Assembly: GCF_002159975.1 (NCBI RefSeq)
Contig: NZ_NFJR01000014.1
Location: forward strand, 1-56,806
DNA from: Barnesiella sp. An22
GTDB lineage: Bacteria; Bacteroidota; Bacteroidia; Bacteroidales; Barnesiellaceae
Length of the DNA: 56,806 nucleotides
Direction: 5' to 3'
Part shown: one piece after another, positions 51,966-56,806 of the stretch
Numbering within the stretch: the first letter of the stretch is position 1
Layout of the letters: every line of letters starts with the position of its first letter
Notes under the pieces: model-generated
Seen by the model: the letters and a program-made list of their open reading frames with translations, nothing else
The model's database searches: none
Told to the model about the DNA's origin: nothing
Position numbers and translations under genes: made by a program

Positions 51966-53699
51966 TTAATAACCTTTGTTTTGCACCAGATGTGGATTAG
52001 CCTGAAGTGCTTTGAATGGTATAGGGAATATATCCGTATGGTTGTCGACGTCAGGAGTTTTATCCCACCATTTGCCTGAACTGAATTTGCCATATCTTAC
52101 CAGATCTGTTCTTCTTCGAGTTTCGGCAAAGAATTCACGCCCCCATTCGTCAAGCATTTCCTGCATATCCAATTTCGCGCTTCCTTCAGGCTCATACAGG
52201 ACTTCTGAAAGATTTTCAACCGGATAGTTTCTGCGTCTGACGCTGTTCAGAAGCGCAGCGGCATCCGGGGTGTTTCCGGAACGGAGCTTGCATTCGGCGA
52301 GCATATATATAATTTCGGGGAGACGAATTTCGGCATATGCCGCTTCCAATTGGTGTGGGTCATCATCGCTGTACATGGGATATTTCACATAATGCCATCC
52401 TGAATTATGATCGCCGGTTGTCATAGAGCTGGTTTTGTTTGATGGCCAAAGTTCAGGATCGAGGTTCTGGAAATCACCAACTGCGTCACGGATATATAAG
52501 TCATAGTCACGCTCCGGAGCACGAACCTTCTTAACTTTACCATTATCATCAGTATATTCAAGATAGCCATAAAGGAATAAACCTTCACGCCTACCATTGC
52601 CGAGATTCTTGTAAAGTTTCATTCGTTCATCGCCGGGGTATTTACGGAATTTCTGAATAGGCATTCCCAATTCATCGGTATAAAGCTTGCCTGTCAAGTC
52701 ATATGAGGGAGCGGCGGCATATTTGGTGTTGTGTCCACCTGCTTTGCACTTTTGATCTTTAAGGTATAGATGGGCATTCGCAGGAACAGTCCACCAATAT
52801 GTATTTGCATGATAATTCCAATATTCATTACCACCGGGATAATTCGGGAATGCAAATATGACCTCATCACAGGTATTGTTGTCCCAATCAAATGCAGCGT
52901 CCCAACGATTTGCCACTTCATAGGTTCCATATACACCGTCAAGAATATCCTGGCAGAGTTTAGCGCAATCTGTGTATCGCTCTGATCCAACATATACCTC
53001 GGCATTCAGATATAGCCTTGCAAGTAGGGCTGCCGCACCTGCTTGAGTCCATTTGCTTAGAAATTCCGATGATGTGCCGAGAGCTTCTTTCTTTGGCAGC
53101 TTGGGTATGAGTGTTGATAGCTCAGTTTCAATAAAATTGAAAATCACCTGTGGTTCCACTTGCCCCTCAGTGTTTTTAGTCTGATCCTCGAATGACACTA
53201 CATAGGGAATGTTCCTGAAACCATCGAGCAGGCTAAGATAGCAGAATGCCCGCAATACACGCAATGAAGCTATGTAGCCGTCAATCTCTTCCTGGGTGAA
53301 ATTAAATTTCGCCTTATCGATTTTTTCAAGTTCTTCTATGCCGAAATTGCACTGACCGATGCCTTCGAAGCCACTGTTCCAGAGAAACTCGAAGTAATCA
53401 TCCTCCGCAGTCCATGTATGATAGTGATAACGCCGCCATCGGCCACCGTCATCCCACCATCCATCGCGAGACGGAGAGATAATCTGATCGGAGGGAAGCT
53501 CCTGAAGGAAGTGGCGGAATTGCAGCATATGATAACAGTGCTCGAAGGGTCGTGCTACAACTCTTTCAACGTCCTTTCGTGTATTGTAGAAGTTGTTCGA
53601 TTCAACCTGGTCATAGATGGTTTCGTCGAGGTTTGTGCATGCTGATAGAAACATGATCCCTAAAACGATGCACAAGGATTTTATGATGTTTTTTTCCAT
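51966..53699 (-). CDS. susD: SusD/RagB-type glycan-binding lipoprotein
   Basis: This 577-residue outer-membrane lipoprotein starts at MEKNIIKSLCIVLGIMFLSAC (lipobox LSAC); an in-frame ATG 12 bases upstream is also possible. N-terminal DETIYDQVESNNFYNTRKDVERVV and the TPR-rich fold with LRVLRAFCYLSLLDGFRNIPYV are diagnostic for SusD. The C-terminal RagB region includes LPEIIYMLAECKLRSGNTPDAAALLNSVRRR. It lids the SusC channel and selects the glycan. It starts 21 bases after the SusC stop, the standard pairing. Confidence 0.95.
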   Translation of the reverse strand: MEKNIIKSLCIVLGIMFLSACTNLDETIYDQVESNNFYNTRKDVERVVARPFEHCYHMLQFRHFLQELPSDQIISPSRDGWWDDGGRWRRYHYHTWTAEDDYFEFLWNSGFEGIGQCNFGIEELEKIDKAKFNFTQEEIDGYIASLRVLRAFCYLSLLDGFRNIPYVVSFEDQTKNTEGQVEPQVIFNFIETELSTLIPKLPKKEALGTSSEFLSKWTQAGAAALLARLYLNAEVYVGSERYTDCAKLCQDILDGVYGTYEVANRWDAAFDWDNNTCDEVIFAFPNYPGGNEYWNYHANTYWWTVPANAHLYLKDQKCKAGGHNTKYAAAPSYDLTGKLYTDELGMPIQKFRKYPGDERMKLYKNLGNGRREGLFLYGYLEYTDDNGKVKKVRAPERDYDLYIRDAVGDFQNLDPELWPSNKTSSMTTGDHNSGWHYVKYPMYSDDDPHQLEAAYAEIRLPEIIYMLAECKLRSGNTPDAAALLNSVRRRNYPVENLSEVLYEPEGSAKLDMQEMLDEWGREFFAETRRRTDLVRYGKFSSGKWWDKTPDVDNHTDIFPIPFKALQANPHLVQNKGY

Positions 53700-53720
53700 G
53701 ATGTCGATCATTTTTGTTAA

Positions 53721-56700
53721 TTAGAATTCAATCTGTGTACCGAGGATAAACTGCCGGGTTGTCGGATAGTACATACACGACCCTTGCGCTCCCGGCGTAA
53801 GGCCATTGACAGGATATGTACTGGGGTCAACCCCGGAAAACTTGGTAATCGTAAAGACATTTGTTACCGCTCCGTAGATTCTCAAGCTATTCATATATTT
53901 TGCCTTGGGGACATTTAAAGTATAGCCAAGAGTGATTTGGTCAAGTTTGAAATAGTCGCCTCGTTCAAGGAAATAGTCAGTTACGGCATGAGAGCCGGTT
54001 GAACTTATTTTAAAATTCTTACCATATGCTTTCTTCAACATATTTCCACTATACTTGCGTGTGCCATAATAGAAATCGTGGATATTGAACAAATCAAATC
54101 CGAAAGCGCCACGGAAGAAAAGGGCAAGGTCGAAGTTTTTGTAACGGAAATTATGAGTCGTTGACATGGTGAATTTTGGCAGACCATTGCCAACTTTCAC
54201 TTTATCCTCTTCAGTCGCACGGCTGGCCGAAATCACATCTCCGTTTCTGTCATAAACCAGCCATTCGCCGTTGTGATCGATTCCATGATACTTCCACATA
54301 TAGAAATTTCCAATCGACTGACCTTTTTCAATGCGTTGCAGATAATAGTACGGAAACGGATTTTCCGTCTCACACATGTTGTAGAAATCCTGGCCGATAT
54401 ATTTTGAGTTACTGAAATCGATAAATTTGTTTTTTATCGTGGAGCCGATGACATTGAAGCTGTAGGTAAAATCGCGTGTCTGCACGGCATTTACATTCAG
54501 ATCAAACTCAAAGCCAGAATTCTCCATCGTACCGACGTTCACAAAAGCCGTAGGCCACATATAAGGAGGGACCGAGACATTGTAGTCGCCGAGCAGATCT
54601 TCCGTTCTTCTGCGGAAGTAGTTCAACGATCCAGAGAACCGGTTGTTGAACATCGAGAAGTCAAGTCCGACATTCCAGTTTTTCGCACGTTCCCATTTCA
54701 GATCAGGGTTAGGATTCTTAGATGCTCCCCATCCTTGCAGAAAATGGCCATTTATATAAGCATAGCCGTAGCCGCTCATTGTTGCCAACGACATATAGCT
54801 GTCGAAATTCTGATTACCGCTTTCGCCGTAGTCAGCACGGATTTTCAAATCATTCAGCCACGAGCGTGTCGATTCCATGAAATTTTCATTACTTATGCGC
54901 CATCCAACTGAAACGGCGGGAAAATTGCCCCATTTGTGGTTTTTGCCAAATTTTGATGAACCCTCGTGTCTTATTGATGCAGTCATAAGGTACTTGCCAT
55001 CCCAGTCATAGCTGACACGACCAAAAAAGGCAATGAGTTTACTGTCATTTTTATAACTACTCATCCCGATAATACCTTCATCTTTAGCGTATTCACCAGA
55101 ACCAAGATTATCAGCACCTAATCCATCATTCGGGAAATCGCTGTTTTCAGCGCTGAAACCGGAATTTTGAAAATACTGGTATGAATAACCAAGCATTAGC
55201 TTTACATTGTTTTTACCAAATTTACCGGTGGCATTGCCTATCCATTCCAAAACATCCTGCCTGCTCATTGAATAGGAACGGCTAGCCTGACCTTCAAAAC
55301 CTTCGTTGACGGCCAATGTGCTTGTTGACGGACGGAACCATGTTTGGTCATATGTATAACGGTGTTCTGCAAACGTAATCTGAGTATTCAATGTAATTGG
55401 GCACTCCCTACTACCTGTCCAAAGAAGAGGCAACAGATTGAGTTTCACAGTGCCATCCATATCAATCAATTGGGTATCAGTATGATTTTTCTCTAATTTC
55501 TGTACTTCCACCGGGTTATAGGCACTTGTCTGACCAAAGAAATTGTAATAGCGGGTCGGATCTTCTCTATCCATCAACGGGGTTGTCGGATTCGCTGAAA
55601 TTGCGTTTCTGAATACGTTCCAATCAGCAGCATCACTGGAAATAATTCGTGGCGCAAGATTGATATTCAGGTTAAAAAGCCCACCTTTGGAATTCAGTCC
55701 GGCGGAAGCTCTACCTCCGTACTCTTCTCGTTTTGAACGTAAATCTACGCCGTGTGAATTTTTATAATCCCCACTGACACGAAAGTTAGCACGTTCATTT
55801 CCACCTGAAACACTAATATTATGTTTATGGCCAAAGCCTGTGCGGCTAACTCCATCAAACCAATCGTAGTTTCCTCCAAGGTCTGTTCCATTGTCACCCC
55901 AAGGAAGACGGACATTCCTATAATCATCGGCACTCATCATATCCAGATCCTTATTTACTTTATCCCATGAAAGAGTGGTTGAATATGTAACATTATATGT
56001 GCCGTCCTTACTTGCTTTCTTTGTAGTTATAAGAATAACGCCATTCGACCCCTGTGTGCCGTAGATTGCTGAAGCCGCACCGTCCTTTAACACATCAAAA
56101 GACGCGATGTCATTCGGGTTCAAATTTGCCATACTTCCACCTGGTACACCGTCAATTACGATAAGGGGATTTAGACCTGCTGAGCGGGAGGAAACACCTC
56201 TGATCTGGATGCTTGAGGTGTTGTTGGGGTCGGCTGCTGCAGTATTTGAAATCGACATTCCGGATACTTTTCCCTGAATCAAACGGGCTGGGTCTGATGA
56301 ACTGATAGTCAAGAAGTCTTTCTCGCCAACATGGCTTATCGCCGACGTCAGTTCTTTCTTATCCATTGTGCCATAGCCGATGACCACGAGTTCACTTAAC
56401 AGCTGAGAGTCTTCGGTTAGAGTGACATCCAGTACCCCGCTTTTCTCTGCTTTCTTTTTTTCGGAGCAATAGCCTACGTATGAAAATAGAATGTTACTGC
56501 CGGCAGGCACTTCTATTTCATATCGGCCATCAATATCGGTTGATACACCGACTGCTGAAACGTCACTCCTTACCGAGGCTCCAATCAGAGGCTCCCCGGA
56601 GGGGTCCGATACAATACCTGAAACTTTAATCTTATTACCTTTGGATGCAGAGTCTTTTTTATTTACCTTAGTCGACCTACTGTTGAGTACAATTTGTTTT

Positions 56701-56806
56701 TTGTCGATAACATAGCTTATACCATGATTGGCAAGAAGTTTATTAAGGACTGATGTCAAGGCTTCATCCTTGACTTTGAGTGTTACGGGAACATTTACAT
56801 TTATAG
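53721..56806 (-). CDS. susC: SusC/RagA-type TonB-dependent transporter (5' end outside window)
   Basis: This outer-membrane oligosaccharide importer is open at the window edge; 1028 residues are visible. The frame continues in phase to base 56806 with a partial STN domain (INVNVPVTLKVKDEALTS), so an apparent start at 56759 (a TTG codon) is not real. After it come a carboxypeptidase-like repeat domain (VSGIVSDPSGEPLIGASV), the TonB-box region (SELVVIGYGTMDKKELTSAIS), the plug (LIQGKVSGMSIS, DGAASAIYGTQGSNGVILITTKKA) and the barrel up to a final Phe (QFILGTQIEF). The STN domain suggests signalling to an anti-sigma factor, which would be encoded to the right of the window. Confidence 0.95.
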   Translation of the reverse strand, partial: INVNVPVTLKVKDEALTSVLNKLLANHGISYVIDKKQIVLNSRSTKVNKKDSASKGNKIKVSGIVSDPSGEPLIGASVRSDVSAVGVSTDIDGRYEIEVPAGSNILFSYVGYCSEKKKAEKSGVLDVTLTEDSQLLSELVVIGYGTMDKKELTSAISHVGEKDFLTISSSDPARLIQGKVSGMSISNTAAADPNNTSSIQIRGVSSRSAGLNPLIVIDGVPGGSMANLNPNDIASFDVLKDGAASAIYGTQGSNGVILITTKKASKDGTYNVTYSTTLSWDKVNKDLDMMSADDYRNVRLPWGDNGTDLGGNYDWFDGVSRTGFGHKHNISVSGGNERANFRVSGDYKNSHGVDLRSKREEYGGRASAGLNSKGGLFNLNINLAPRIISSDAADWNVFRNAISANPTTPLMDREDPTRYYNFFGQTSAYNPVEVQKLEKNHTDTQLIDMDGTVKLNLLPLLWTGSRECPITLNTQITFAEHRYTYDQTWFRPSTSTLAVNEGFEGQASRSYSMSRQDVLEWIGNATGKFGKNNVKLMLGYSYQYFQNSGFSAENSDFPNDGLGADNLGSGEYAKDEGIIGMSSYKNDSKLIAFFGRVSYDWDGKYLMTASIRHEGSSKFGKNHKWGNFPAVSVGWRISNENFMESTRSWLNDLKIRADYGESGNQNFDSYMSLATMSGYGYAYINGHFLQGWGASKNPNPDLKWERAKNWNVGLDFSMFNNRFSGSLNYFRRRTEDLLGDYNVSVPPYMWPTAFVNVGTMENSGFEFDLNVNAVQTRDFTYSFNVIGSTIKNKFIDFSNSKYIGQDFYNMCETENPFPYYYLQRIEKGQSIGNFYMWKYHGIDHNGEWLVYDRNGDVISASRATEEDKVKVGNGLPKFTMSTTHNFRYKNFDLALFFRGAFGFDLFNIHDFYYGTRKYSGNMLKKAYGKNFKISSTGSHAVTDYFLERGDYFKLDQITLGYTLNVPKAKYMNSLRIYGAVTNVFTITKFSGVDPSTYPVNGLTPGAQGSCMYYPTTRQFILGTQIEF

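Larger units (their letters stand above)
27600..56806. mobile_element. Probable integrative (CTnDOT-like) element carrying a PUL
   Basis: This region groups tandem tyrosine integrases, three Xis-like helix-turn-helix proteins, an RteA/RteB-type two-component pair and a whole polysaccharide utilization locus, all more AT-rich than the left half. No conjugation (tra), mobilisation or relaxase genes lie inside the window, so whether it is a full conjugative element, a mobilisable one or a fixed island is unknown. The left end is near 27.6-27.9 kb; the right end is outside the window. Confidence 0.65.

Overview
The window is Bacteroidales DNA, most like Barnesiella or a close relative (genus is inference). 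Supporting this are Bacteroidetes-type promoters (TTTG, about 19 nt, then TAnnTTTG), SusC/SusD proteins, two-integrase mobile DNA with RteA/RteB-type regulators, DUF4924, DUF1599 and BT_3928-like genes, and a 6S RNA of the Bacteroidales-1 type just after rplT. It has two parts that differ visibly in base composition.

Positions 1 to about 27,530 are a GC-rich chromosomal backbone of housekeeping genes. In order these are: a DUF4924-rfbD-prfC operon (minus strand); a cysteine-free redoxin; serB and a patatin/outer-membrane-barrel protein; two identical tRNA-Arg genes; a secreted Ig-like protein; a META lipoprotein and a type II NADH dehydrogenase; a large TPR protein; the classic thrS-infC-rpmI-rplT cluster followed by 6S RNA; a Sel1-repeat protein; the DUF1599, BT_3928-like, tpiA, SPOR, folE run; a Gly-Gly-Leu-Leu tRNA cluster; REP-like palindromes; and two unrecognised membrane-anchored proteins. 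The first 301 bases are an inverted repeat that copies the end of prfC, possibly a fold-back artefact.

From about 27.6 kb to the right edge lies a more AT-rich, probably integrative element. Its left end carries two tandem tyrosine recombinases facing right. Against them run three small helix-turn-helix (Xis-like) proteins, a RibD/DHFR-like protein, and an overlapping rteB/rteA-type two-component pair.

Immediately upstream of rteA, on the same strand, is an 11-gene polysaccharide utilization locus (PUL) that fills the rest of the window: SusC (5' end outside the window), SusD, a SusE/F-type lipoprotein, a GH27-like glycosidase, a second SusE/F-like protein, GH127, a GH3-GH43 fusion, GH3, an aldose 1-epimerase, a third SusE/F-like protein and GH30. 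The enzyme set suggests a branched plant or fungal glycan with L-arabinose and beta-glucosyl/galactosyl parts, taken up by SusCD and trimmed in the periplasm.

The most interesting point is layout. In CTnDOT-type elements rteA-rteB is co-transcribed behind tetQ, so tetracycline triggers transfer. Here a glycan-utilization operon sits where tetQ would be, with a 106 bp gap and no clear promoter or terminator. This raises the testable idea that dietary glycan, not antibiotic, primes excision or transfer of this element.
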